A stretch of DNA of 64,000 nt, from positions 1,798,001 through 1,862,000 of the forward strand of contig CAVSET010000006.1 of NCBI GenBank assembly GCA_963727075.1. The letters are read 5' to 3'. Shown here one piece after another: positions 26,222 to 34,937 of this stretch (position 1 is the first letter of the stretch; each line of letters opens with the position of its first letter). Under the pieces are notes generated by a model. That model was not told where the DNA came from and did not search any database. It was given only the letters and a program-made list of their open reading frames with translations. Both the position numbers and the translations under genes were made by a program. The DNA is from Bog-756 sp963727075 (lineage in GTDB: Bacteria > Actinomycetota > Acidimicrobiia > Acidimicrobiales > RAAP-2).

Positions 26222-27031
26222 CTAGACCGACCGAGCCGTCCAGCGCCCGTCACGACGCTCGACGAGGACGTTGAGCTCGAAGGCGTCGGAGACCGCGTCG
26301 GTGGTCAGGACCTCGTCCACCGGGCCGGCTGTCACGAGGCGGGCCCGACGCATGAGGGCCGCGTGGGTGACGCCGGACGGGATCTCCTCCAGATGGTGGG
26401 TGACGAAGACCAGGGGCGGCACGGCCGGATCGGCCGCCAACCTCGCCAACCGGTGGAGCAACCGTTCCCTGGCCCCGAGGTCGAGCCCGGCGGCCGGCTC
26501 GTCCATCAGCAGGAGCTCCGGTTCCCCCATCAGGGCCCGGGCCAACAGGACCTGTTGCCGCTCGCCTTCGGACAGCAGCCCGAAGGGTCGTTCGGCGAAG
26601 CCCTCGTCTCCGAAGCCGGCCTCGGACAGCAGGGCTCGAGCCTCCTTGCGGTCCTGGTCGGTGTACTCGTGCCACCAGGTCTCCAAAGCGGCATGGCGAC
26701 CGGTGAGCACCACATCGAGGGCGGCCACCCCCGGGCGCAGCGTGCGGGTCACCGAGGCGCTGACCATGGCGATACGGCGGCGGAGCTCGCGCATGTCGAC
26801 CCGACCCAATCGCTCGCCGAGGAGCTCCACGGTGCCGCGGGTCGGCCAGAGTGCCGAGCCGGTCACCCGCAACAGCGTCGTCTTCCCCGAACCGTTGGGG
26901 CCGAGCACGGCCCACCGCTCGCTCGGACCGACGGACCACGAGATGTCATCGAGGAGCGGCGAGCCGTCGCGGACGACCGACACCCGGTCCATCCGCACCG
27001 CGACGACGGCCGACGCCGACGGTTGGTCCAT
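26222..27031 (-). CDS. Stand-alone ABC ATP-binding protein (YlmA/ModF-like)
   Basis: A 269-residue ATPase: Walker A GPNGSGKTT, signature LSEGERQQVLLARAL, Walker B LLLMDEPAAGLD and switch His in VFVTHHLEEI. The sequence resembles the iron/molybdate-type ATPases grouped with YlmA and ModF. No permease or binding-protein gene is adjacent, so either the partner is elsewhere or the protein has a non-transport role. A start at the internal MDRVSVVRDG is also possible. Confidence 0.85.
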   Translation of the reverse strand: MDQPSASAVVAVRMDRVSVVRDGSPLLDDISWSVGPSERWAVLGPNGSGKTTLLRVTGSALWPTRGTVELLGERLGRVDMRELRRRIAMVSASVTRTLRPGVAALDVVLTGRHAALETWWHEYTDQDRKEARALLSEAGFGDEGFAERPFGLLSEGERQQVLLARALMGEPELLLMDEPAAGLDLGARERLLHRLARLAADPAVPPLVFVTHHLEEIPSGVTHAALMRRARLVTAGPVDEVLTTDAVSDAFELNVLVERRDGRWTARSV

Positions 27032-27107
27032 CAGCCAGCGGCGGACGGGCGATCGGCCCGGCCATCGCCCGGTCGTCGCCCGGCCGTCGTCACGGCGCGT
27101 CGATCCC

Positions 27108-28196
<1,089 letters not shown>

Positions 28197-28288
28197 GGTC
28201 TCGCCTCCGATGTCACTGCGGGCGCCGTGCCCGGCGGACAAGGCCAGAGACTAGGGGATCACTGCCGGGTGGCAGTCCAGGACCACGT

Positions 28289-29020
28289 TCAGCCCAGCGG
28301 TGCGATGAGGTACTCGCTCATCGTCGAGCTCCGCAACCGGCCCAGGTCCAAGCAGGCCTCGACGCTGGTCATCATCCGGGCCACGTTGGCGTCGAGCTCG
28401 TCGGGGGTGGATGCGTTGAAGAAGAGCATGGGATCGGCCACATGGCCGGCGGACGGCCAGCCCTCCTCGACGATGCCGTCGATCTCCGGCGCGTCCTCGG
28501 TCAGGGCCCGCACCACCTCGTTGCGGACGTAGCGGGTGCGTGGCTGCAGCTGGCCCGACACGGGCGACTGGGTGCCGTGCCAGCGCCTGATCCACTCGTG
28601 GTACCCGAGCCCCTCCGGGCGGCGGATGAGGGCGACCGTCAGCACGCCGGGCGAGCGCTCGCCGTCCCCCCAATTGCGGGCCGCGGCATGCGGCGTGGTC
28701 CCGTAGTCCTCGTACAAGGACTCGACCACCAGGTAGCCGGCCGACCGGAGGCCCAATGTCCCGACGGCTGCCTCCACGTCGTCCCGCCGCTCGTAGCAGT
28801 CGAGCCACACCGACACCTCGGCCACGTGGGGCGGCTCGCCCTCCGGAGGTGGTGCCGGGGACGGGGCGTCGGCGGCGTCTGCGTCGTGGACGTTGACCGA
28901 GAGGCCACGCGTCCCCGGGCCCCGGAGCCGTGGTGCCACCGAACCGAGCAGGGTCTCACGCAGGGCATCCCCGGCATCGGGGGCGCCATCGCCCCAGAGC
29001 AGGTAGACGACCTTCTCCAT
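28289..29020 (-). CDS. Double EthD-like (dimeric alpha-beta barrel) domain protein
   Basis: A 243-residue protein whose C-terminal half (VALIRRPEGLGYHEWIRRWHG, TRYVRNEVVRAL, DGIVEEGWPSAG) is a clear EthD-type ferredoxin-like domain. The N-terminal half (VVYLLWGDGAPDAGDALRET, SVWLDCYERRDDVEAAV, GYLVVESLYEDYG) looks like a second, more diverged copy. ATG 29020 is taken because upstream sequence is a shadow of the CMD gene, which ends 13 bp earlier. The pair is probably co-transcribed. EthD proteins are often linked to ether or aromatic degradation; no specific substrate can be stated. Confidence 0.75.
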   Translation of the reverse strand: MEKVVYLLWGDGAPDAGDALRETLLGSVAPRLRGPGTRGLSVNVHDADAADAPSPAPPPEGEPPHVAEVSVWLDCYERRDDVEAAVGTLGLRSAGYLVVESLYEDYGTTPHAAARNWGDGERSPGVLTVALIRRPEGLGYHEWIRRWHGTQSPVSGQLQPRTRYVRNEVVRALTEDAPEIDGIVEEGWPSAGHVADPMLFFNASTPDELDANVARMMTSVEACLDLGRLRSSTMSEYLIAPLG

Positions 29021-29033
29021 CAGCCGCGGCGGA

Positions 29034-29540
29034 TCAGCGGGGCGCCGGCACCCGGCAGGCGCCGTCGATGTCGAACACCTGGTTGAAGCGCCCGAGTGCC
29101 AACCACGAAGCGACGCACAGGGCCAGGTCGACCAGCTCGTCATCGCTGAAGTGGGCGTGCAGGCGTTCCCAGAGCGCCTCGTCCATCCCCAGGTGGTCGG
29201 TGGCGTATCGCTCGGCGAACTCGGCCGCCAGCCGCTCCCGATCGGTGAGCCCGGCGAGGTCCCCTTCGACGCCCACCTGTTGGTAGAAGGATTCGGGGAT
29301 CTCACCCGGGTCGGACGAGCGGCCGGGCACATCGCGGGCGGTCCGCCAGTCGGTACAGATCGCACACTGGTTGATCCGGGCCGTGGTGGTGCGGGCGGCC
29401 TCGAACTCGCGCAGCGAGAGGGACGATTTCTCATAGACAGCGCTGCTGTAGGCGCCGGCCGCCTGGGTGAGCGGAGCGGCCAGCTCCGTCCAGACGTACA
29501 CCAGCGGGTCACGGTCAGGCGGAACGGCGACGCGCGGCAC
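29034..29540 (-). CDS. Carboxymuconolactone decarboxylase / AhpD-like protein
   Basis: A 168-residue helical protein with the AhpD-type CxxC in RINQCAICTDWRTARD and the helix LTDRERLAAEFAERYATDHL. CMD-fold proteins with CxxC act as alkylhydroperoxidase-like reductases. ATG 29540 starts a short N-terminal extension. It lies just upstream of the double EthD gene, with 13 bp between stop and start, suggesting a shared role. Confidence 0.82.
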   Translation of the reverse strand: MPRVAVPPDRDPLVYVWTELAAPLTQAAGAYSSAVYEKSSLSLREFEAARTTTARINQCAICTDWRTARDVPGRSSDPGEIPESFYQQVGVEGDLAGLTDRERLAAEFAERYATDHLGMDEALWERLHAHFSDDELVDLALCVASWLALGRFNQVFDIDGACRVPAPR

Positions 29541-29603
29541 CGACTCCCCTTCTCCATGGCTGGGCCGGTGCCGCCGGGCGACCCTCCCGCCGGCGAAGCC
29601 CGG

Positions 29604-29933
29604 TCATGACCCGGCCGGAGCCGGCAGGCGGCGGACCACCCGGCCGGCCAGGCCGGTGAGGAACGGCAGCCACGAGCGCTCGCCCATCAGCCACAGCCAC
29701 AGCTCGCGCCTGTGGGCGATGACCACGTCCACGAAGTCCTCCCGACTCATCCCGTCCGGCTCGAGGGCCGGTTGCCACCGGGCCCACAGCCACAACCCGA
29801 TGCAGATGTCGTCGCTGAACCCGGCCCGCCAGTCCCGACCGTCGAGCAAGGCGTCACGCAGACCGGCCTTGAGGTCGGAGGGCTCGTCGGGAATCTCGAG
29901 CCGGGGTCCGCCCTCCACCTCGAACACTGTCAT
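29604..29933 (-). CDS. Hypothetical protein
   Basis: A 109-residue soluble protein rich in Trp and charged residues (CIGLWLWARWQP, REDFVDVVIAHRRELWLWLM). No known family is recognised. ATG 29933 gives the start MTVFEVEGGP; an upstream extension is possible but low-complexity. It ends 64 bp upstream of the CMD gene start and may belong to the same transcript. Confidence 0.6.
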   Translation of the reverse strand: MTVFEVEGGPRLEIPDEPSDLKAGLRDALLDGRDWRAGFSDDICIGLWLWARWQPALEPDGMSREDFVDVVIAHRRELWLWLMGERSWLPFLTGLAGRVVRRLPAPAGS

Positions 29934-30042
29934 AGAGGCCACCCTACCCACATCGTGCGCACGCCGACGGGGCCGGGCGAGATCGGAACACAACCTTCAT
30001 GTGGCCACTCAAACCCCCTGGCCACAGCATTTCCGATCGGAC

Positions 30043-31308
30043 TCAGCGATCGAGGTCGACCGGTGCCCGGTCGCTGTCCTGGTAGGCCGAGAAGTGCTCG
30101 GCGTAGTCGATGAACAGAGGGCCGTCGGGGTCGAACCGACGCCGGAGCGAGTCGAGGGCGATCCGCTTGTCGAACGCATCCAGCTTGACCAGGGCCTCGG
30201 GATTGTCGAGCTCCCGGAAGTCGAGCCGGCCGCGGGCGTTGTCGAGGGCCCGCCGACCGCGCTCGGTGCGGACCAGCACGCTGCTCCACCCGTCCATCGA
30301 GCCGACGCTCCCGACCGAGAGATCGGCGCCCCGGCCGAGGAAGTCGGCGCACTCGTCGCAGCCCTTCAGGGCCGCCCCATGGAAGTTCTTGATCGGCTCG
30401 TCGACGGCCACCTCCCCGTCGCGGTACTCCACGATCATCCGGCCCCGGATGACGTCGACCTTGCTGACCCGCTCGAGATCGAGGCCCCGGTCGTCCCGCA
30501 GGAGTTGGAGCATCAGGCCCTCATAGTCGAAGCTCTTGGTGCACAACAGGGCGACGGTCAGCACCACCGCGTCGACCCGATGGGCCCCGGTCGGCCAACG
30601 CCGCGCCTGCATGGCCCGGATGCCCTGGACCTCACAGGGCGTGCCGACCACGGCGATGCGGGGCTTGGCCGGCAGGTTGTAGCGCGACAGGTCGAGCTCG
30701 GCCAGCGCCATCGTCTGGTTGTAGTAGCTGCCGGCGGCCTCGGTGATCTCCTTGGCCGTCGTGGCCAGGTGGGCCACGCCCTTCCACGGCTCGTCGGGGT
30801 CGTCGCTCGGCCGGGTTACCAGGGCGCCGTCGATCTCCCCACCGGCCAGCGCGGCGATGAGGAGGGCGCTGACCACCCCGCCGTCCTGGGCCGAATCGGG
30901 CCGCGACCCGGCCCGCACGGCATAGGAGTCGAGGACGGCCCCGAGCCCGTCGCCGGGCGGGCCGCCGGTGATCTTCCAGTAGCTGTCGGCGGCGTCGGTC
31001 CGCACCACCGGGCCCGATCCGTCCGGCTCCCCGTCGATTGTCGAGGGCGGCCAGAGGGCTTCGTAGCGCAGCCCACCGCGAGGACAGAAGTCCCAGCACA
31101 GCGAACAGCCCGTGCACATCTTGACCAGGGCGGGGAGCTCGGTATCCTCGTCGATCCCGATGGAGTTCGACGGGCACACCGCTACGCAGGTGCCGCACTG
31201 GATGCACCGGTCGGCATCGATGACACCCGCCTCGAGCTCCCAGAACCAGATCTTGCCCGGCGGCTCGGCCACGCCGTTCATCTCCTCACGGATCCGGTAG
31301 CCCTTCAT
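30043..31308 (-). CDS. FrhB/FdhB-family F420 oxidoreductase subunit with two 4Fe-4S clusters
   Basis: A 421-residue iron-sulfur flavoprotein of the coenzyme F420 hydrogenase/dehydrogenase beta-subunit family. An N-terminal 2x[4Fe-4S] ferredoxin has Cys35-38-41-45 (CIQCGTCVAVCP) and Cys65-68-71-75 (CTGCSLCWDFCP). The FrhB_N part shows QDGGVVSALL (143-152) and VVGTPCEVQGIR (222-233), and FrhB_C shows CDECADFLGRGADLSVGSVGS from Cys319. Known relatives exchange electrons between F420H2 and iron-sulfur partners through FAD. Its ATG overlaps the stop of the sulfite reductase gene (ATGA), so it is probably that enzyme's electron-input subunit. This link is inference; the family is clear. Confidence 0.88.
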   Translation of the reverse strand: MKGYRIREEMNGVAEPPGKIWFWELEAGVIDADRCIQCGTCVAVCPSNSIGIDEDTELPALVKMCTGCSLCWDFCPRGGLRYEALWPPSTIDGEPDGSGPVVRTDAADSYWKITGGPPGDGLGAVLDSYAVRAGSRPDSAQDGGVVSALLIAALAGGEIDGALVTRPSDDPDEPWKGVAHLATTAKEITEAAGSYYNQTMALAELDLSRYNLPAKPRIAVVGTPCEVQGIRAMQARRWPTGAHRVDAVVLTVALLCTKSFDYEGLMLQLLRDDRGLDLERVSKVDVIRGRMIVEYRDGEVAVDEPIKNFHGAALKGCDECADFLGRGADLSVGSVGSMDGWSSVLVRTERGRRALDNARGRLDFRELDNPEALVKLDAFDKRIALDSLRRRFDPDGPLFIDYAEHFSAYQDSDRAPVDLDR

Positions 31309-33092
31309 CGGACCGGATCCCCGGAGGTGCCCGTCGGCGAGACACCGGTGCCCTCGGTGGCCAGGGTGAGCCGTAGGTCGTCGTTCGGGACCCGGCGGGC
31401 CCAGTTGTGGAACGACTCGTCCGGACGTCGCTCCGACTGATAGCGCCGGACCACCCGCATCAGGGCGTCGGGGACGTCGTTGACCGGTCGGGCGTGCTCG
31501 ATCCAGTCGATGAACGCGGCGTCGCGGCCGAGCGACCCACCGAGGCCGATGTCGACCGCCTCGGCCAGGTGGTTGCCCACGTGGGCCACCTCGCCGCGGA
31601 AGCCGATGTCGGCGATCTGGGGTTGCGCACAGCTGGCCGAGCACCCTGAGAAGTGCATCCGGATGATGCCGGCGTCCTCTCGCGGACCGGACCGCACCCC
31701 GGCCAAGGGGGCGGCCCCGACCGGCTCCCCGGCCAGCTGCTCGTCGAGGAACCGGGCCCATTTGAGGGCCCGCTCCTTCGTCTCCACGATGGCGTAGCGG
31801 CAGAACTCGCTGCCGGTGCAGGCCACCGCCCCTCGCGAGAACGGCCCGGGGAAGGGCGAGTACTCCTGGAGGAGGTCCTCGGCGAGGAGGTCCTCGAGAC
31901 GGTCCTCGGGGACTCCGGTCAGGATGACGTTCTGGTCACCGCTGATCCGCGCCGTACCGTCCCCGTAGGTTTCGGCCAGGCGGGCCACCTCGACGAGCTC
32001 GATGCCGTTCATCCGCCCGACCGGCACCGAGCAGCCCACATAGAAGAGCCCGGGGTCCTTCTGGGCGTGGACACCGACATGGTCACCGCGGTAGCGGCGG
32101 GTGAGGTCCTCCCCGGCCGGAACCAGCTCGAACCGGGCCCGACTGGCCAGCTCGGCGCGGAAGCCCTCGGCCCCAAGCTCCTGCACCAGGTAGCGCATAC
32201 GGGCCTGGCCGCGATTCTCACGGTTGCCCAGCTCGCCGAAGAGCTGGGCGATGGCCCGGGTGGCTTCGACGGCCTGGTCCTGGGCCACGAAAACATCGAC
32301 GTCGGAGGCCATGCGTTCACCGTCCGACAGCCCCCCACCGACCAGGAGGTTGAAGCCGAGTGTCCCGTCGGCGGCCCGCGCCGGCCACATGCCGATGTCG
32401 TTGATCTCCGCCTGGGCGCAGTCGTCGACGCACCCGGTGATGGAGATCTTGAACTTGCGCGGCAGGTTGGCGTACTCGCGGTTGCCGGTGAAGAACGCCG
32501 AGACGGCCCGGACGACGGGAAGGGCATCGAACGCCTCGTCGGCGTCGACCCCCGAGACCGGGCAGCTCAAGACGTTGCGGGCGGAGTCCCCGCAGGCCTG
32601 CACGGTGGTCAGTCCGACCGCGGCCAGGCGGCGCCAGACGCGGGGGATGTCCTCGATACGAAGCCAGTGGATCTGGACGGTCTGCCGGGTGGTGAGGTCG
32701 GCGTAGCGCGAGCCGAAGACCCGGCTCTCGGTGCCGTCCGGACCTTCGCCGAAGGCATCAGCGACCACTCCGATCTCGCGGATCTGGGCCGCGGTCAGGT
32801 GGCCGCCCGGGATCTTGATCCGCAGCATGAAGGCATCGCCGCCTTGCCGCTGCGGGTAGATGCCGGCCCACTTCAACCGCTCTACCTCACCGACGACCTT
32901 GCCGATGCTGGTCGGGCCCTCCCGGGCGTAGGTGTCGATGATGGCGTCAACCACTTCCAGAGGGTGCCGGGCCAGCTTCTGCTGCTCGATGTCGCTGAGC
33001 TCGCCTTTGGTCCGGTAGGGGTTGACAAACGGCATCGGGCGGTCCGAGCCCCGGATGTGGAGCCCGTAGAGCTCGTCCCGGTCCTTCGTCAC
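31305..33092 (-). CDS. sir: Siroheme/4Fe-4S sulfite (or nitrite) reductase
   Basis: A 595-residue two-repeat reductase. The C-terminal half has the canonical siroheme-4Fe-4S ligands Cys425-x5-Cys431 (CTGSEFCRYAIVETK) and Cys484-x3-Cys488 (SGCSASCAQPQIADIGF). The N-terminal half contains RYADLTTRQTVQIHWLRIED and ACGDSARNVLSCPVSGVD, plus a C-x3-C (Cys221, Cys225) at the pseudo-symmetric position where actinobacterial enzymes I recall lack cysteines. Sulfite rather than nitrite is inferred because cysH precedes it by 21 bp and siroheme synthase is divergent. The six-electron donor is probably the FrhB protein encoded immediately downstream. Confidence 0.88.
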   Translation of the reverse strand: MTKDRDELYGLHIRGSDRPMPFVNPYRTKGELSDIEQQKLARHPLEVVDAIIDTYAREGPTSIGKVVGEVERLKWAGIYPQRQGGDAFMLRIKIPGGHLTAAQIREIGVVADAFGEGPDGTESRVFGSRYADLTTRQTVQIHWLRIEDIPRVWRRLAAVGLTTVQACGDSARNVLSCPVSGVDADEAFDALPVVRAVSAFFTGNREYANLPRKFKISITGCVDDCAQAEINDIGMWPARAADGTLGFNLLVGGGLSDGERMASDVDVFVAQDQAVEATRAIAQLFGELGNRENRGQARMRYLVQELGAEGFRAELASRARFELVPAGEDLTRRYRGDHVGVHAQKDPGLFYVGCSVPVGRMNGIELVEVARLAETYGDGTARISGDQNVILTGVPEDRLEDLLAEDLLQEYSPFPGPFSRGAVACTGSEFCRYAIVETKERALKWARFLDEQLAGEPVGAAPLAGVRSGPREDAGIIRMHFSGCSASCAQPQIADIGFRGEVAHVGNHLAEAVDIGLGGSLGRDAAFIDWIEHARPVNDVPDALMRVVRRYQSERRPDESFHNWARRVPNDDLRLTLATEGTGVSPTGTSGDPVR

Positions 33093-33113
33093 GTCGGCAA
33101 GACGGTCATCACG

Positions 33114-33788
33114 TCAGATGTGCAGCCCACACTCGACCTTGTCCGAATCCGACCAGCGGCCGGACCGCGGGTCCTCACCCTCTCCCACCGGCCGTGTGGT
33201 CGGCGCGCAGCCGATGGAGAGATAGCCCCGGAACAAGAGAGGATGCTGCGGGATGCCATAGTCGGCCGTGTAGCCGGCCACGTCCTGCTCCGTCCAGGTA
33301 GCCAGGGGGTTGACCTTCACCAATCCCCAGTTCTCGTCATAGGAGACGATCGGCGCGTCGCGCCGGGTCGGTGCGTCCACCCGCTTCAGGCCGGTGACCC
33401 AGGCCGCCTTGCCCGCCAGGGCCTCTTTCAGGGGACGGACCTTGCGGTACTCGCAGCACTGGGCGCTGCCGCACGGCCACCGGTCGGCACCGGCCGCCGG
33501 CTTGGTCACCGTGAGTTTGAGGTCGTAGCGCTGGCGGATCTGCTCGACGAAGTCGAGCGTCTCAGGAAAATGCGAGCCGGTGTCGAGGAAGACGACCTCG
33601 ATGGTGGGGTCGACCTGCACGGCGATGTCGATGAGGACGGCGTCCTGGAACGAGGACGCCAGCGCCAGGTTGAGGCCGAACCGCTCGACGGCCCAGGCCA
33701 CGATCAACCCGGCCGGGGCGGTCTCGAAGGCGATCGATTGCTCGTCCAGCTCGGCTCGCAACTGCACCAGTTCAGACTCGCTGGTCAC
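33114..33788 (-). CDS. cysH: Phosphoadenylyl/adenylyl-sulfate reductase (CysH)
   Basis: A 224-residue reductase that forms sulfite from APS or PAPS. It has the phosphate-binding loop ALASSFQDAVL, FLDTGSHFPET, CCEYRKVRPLKEAL (Cys111-112), WVTGLKR and the C-terminal catalytic ECGLH (Cys220). APS-type enzymes bind a 4Fe-4S cluster by CC plus CxxC; here the second pair reads Cys194-Ala-Pro-Thr197, so one ligand is missing. GTG 33788 is preferred because GGAGAG lies 8 bases upstream; GTG 33797 is possible. It is the first gene of the cysH-sir-frhB unit. Confidence 0.9.
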   Translation of the reverse strand: MTSESELVQLRAELDEQSIAFETAPAGLIVAWAVERFGLNLALASSFQDAVLIDIAVQVDPTIEVVFLDTGSHFPETLDFVEQIRQRYDLKLTVTKPAAGADRWPCGSAQCCEYRKVRPLKEALAGKAAWVTGLKRVDAPTRRDAPIVSYDENWGLVKVNPLATWTEQDVAGYTADYGIPQHPLLFRGYLSIGCAPTTRPVGEGEDPRSGRWSDSDKVECGLHI

Positions 33789-34168
33789 GATGCTCACTCT
33801 CCGAACCCTCTCTCTCTGCCCCCACCCGCTCGCCGGCCCCCTCGGCGCACACATCCTCCAACCGCAGCCTCTGTTGCTCCCGTCTCGCTCCCGCTCCCCA
33901 AGCCAACCCGGGCCCGACCGGTTGCATTCCGTCCGAGACCCGGCCGACCGGGCAACGGCGGCCCACCCGGACCCGGCCCGGGACGATCGAAACCACCTGG
34001 CCGGGGCGTCGGCCGCCCCCGCCGGACGGTCTCGGCGTCTCGATTCTGACTATACATGACTATTCAGATCATATTTTAAAGCAATCGGGACCGGACGGCC
34101 AGCGAACCACCCCCGACGGGGTCGGCCACAATGGTCGTCCAGCCGGTTCCCGCACCGGTCCTACCACC
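33789..34168. promoter_or_regulatory. Divergent intergenic region of the sulfur assimilation locus
   Basis: These 380 bp separate cysH (minus) and siroheme synthase (plus). An AT-rich island at about 34047-34080 is unlike the surrounding GC-rich DNA. It holds two direct repeats TGACTAT at 34047-34053 and 34057-34063, exactly 10 bp apart, and TATAGT on the minus strand (34049-34054) as a possible -10 element for cysH. That would leave a leader of about 255 nt before cysH. I see no match to a known riboswitch in it. A short in-frame upstream extension of cysH beginning MCAPRG is noted but not supported. Confidence 0.45.
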
Positions 34169-34883
34169 ATGAACGAGCCTCTGCCACGGTCCCCGCCCCC
34201 GTCGCCGACCCCGGACCCCTCGTCCCACCACGATGTTCCGGTGGTGCTGGACGTGGCCGGCTGGCCCTGCCTGGTCGTCGGGGGCGGAGAGGTGGCGGTC
34301 CGCCGGACCCGAGGCCTTCTCGCCGCCGGAGCCCGGGTGACGGTGGTGGCCCCCGTCGTGGCCGGGGCCATCGGGGAGCTCGCCGAGCATGCCCGGGCGG
34401 TTGGTGGTCCCGGCCCTCCGCTGGCCGTCGAGCTGCGGCCCTATCGGTCGGGTGAGGCGGCCGGCTACCGCCTGGTGGTGACGGCCACCGGCCGGTCCGA
34501 GGTGGACGCGACGGTGGTGGCCGACGCCATGGCCGGCGGGGCCCTGGTGAACAGCGCCCACCGTGCCACTCCGGGCAACGTGCGGTTCCCGGCGGTCCAC
34601 CGTGCCGGGCCGGTGAGCCTGGCCGTTTCCACGGCCGGGACCAGCCCGGCACTGGCCCGGTGGCTCTGCGTCCGGGCGGCCGCCGGCCTACCACCGGAGT
34701 TGCCCACCATCGCCGCGCTGGTCGATGAGGTCCGGACCGCGCAGCAGGATGCCGGGCAGCCGACCGGCTCATCGGATTGGGCGGCCCTCCTCGACCAGAG
34801 TGGCCCCCTTGATCGAGGCCGGCCGGCTCGGCGAGGCGCGGGCGGTCCTCCGGTCGGCCGGGCCGCCGCCGGAGCCTGCGTGA
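34169..34883 (+). CDS. Precorrin-2 dehydrogenase / siroheme synthase N-terminal domain, frameshift near 3' end
   Basis: A protein of about 238 residues with the Rossmann fold of CysG-B/Met8: VVLDVAGWPCLVVGGGEVAV and RTRGLLAAGARVTVVAPVV (NAD site), LVVTATGRSEVDATVVADA, LVNSAHRATPGNVRFPAVHR and STAGTSPALARWL. It oxidises precorrin-2 and inserts iron to give siroheme, the cofactor of the divergent sulfite reductase. The final helix lies in another frame (APLIEAGRLGEARAVLRSAG) and is restored by removing one A near 34797-34800, giving a stop at 34881-34883; uncorrected, the frame runs into Pro-rich nonsense. The uroporphyrinogen methylase domain of full CysG is not present. Confidence 0.83.
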
Positions 34884-34937
34884 GCCGCCGGCGGGCACAA
34901 GCGGCACCGCCCCCTCCCCCTCGTTAGGGTGGCGGGC

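Noticed and set aside
33789..34168. SAM or other sulfur-responsive riboswitch upstream of cysH
   Set aside because: No recognisable aptamer core was found by eye in the GC-rich leader; only direct repeats and a possible -10 are supported.
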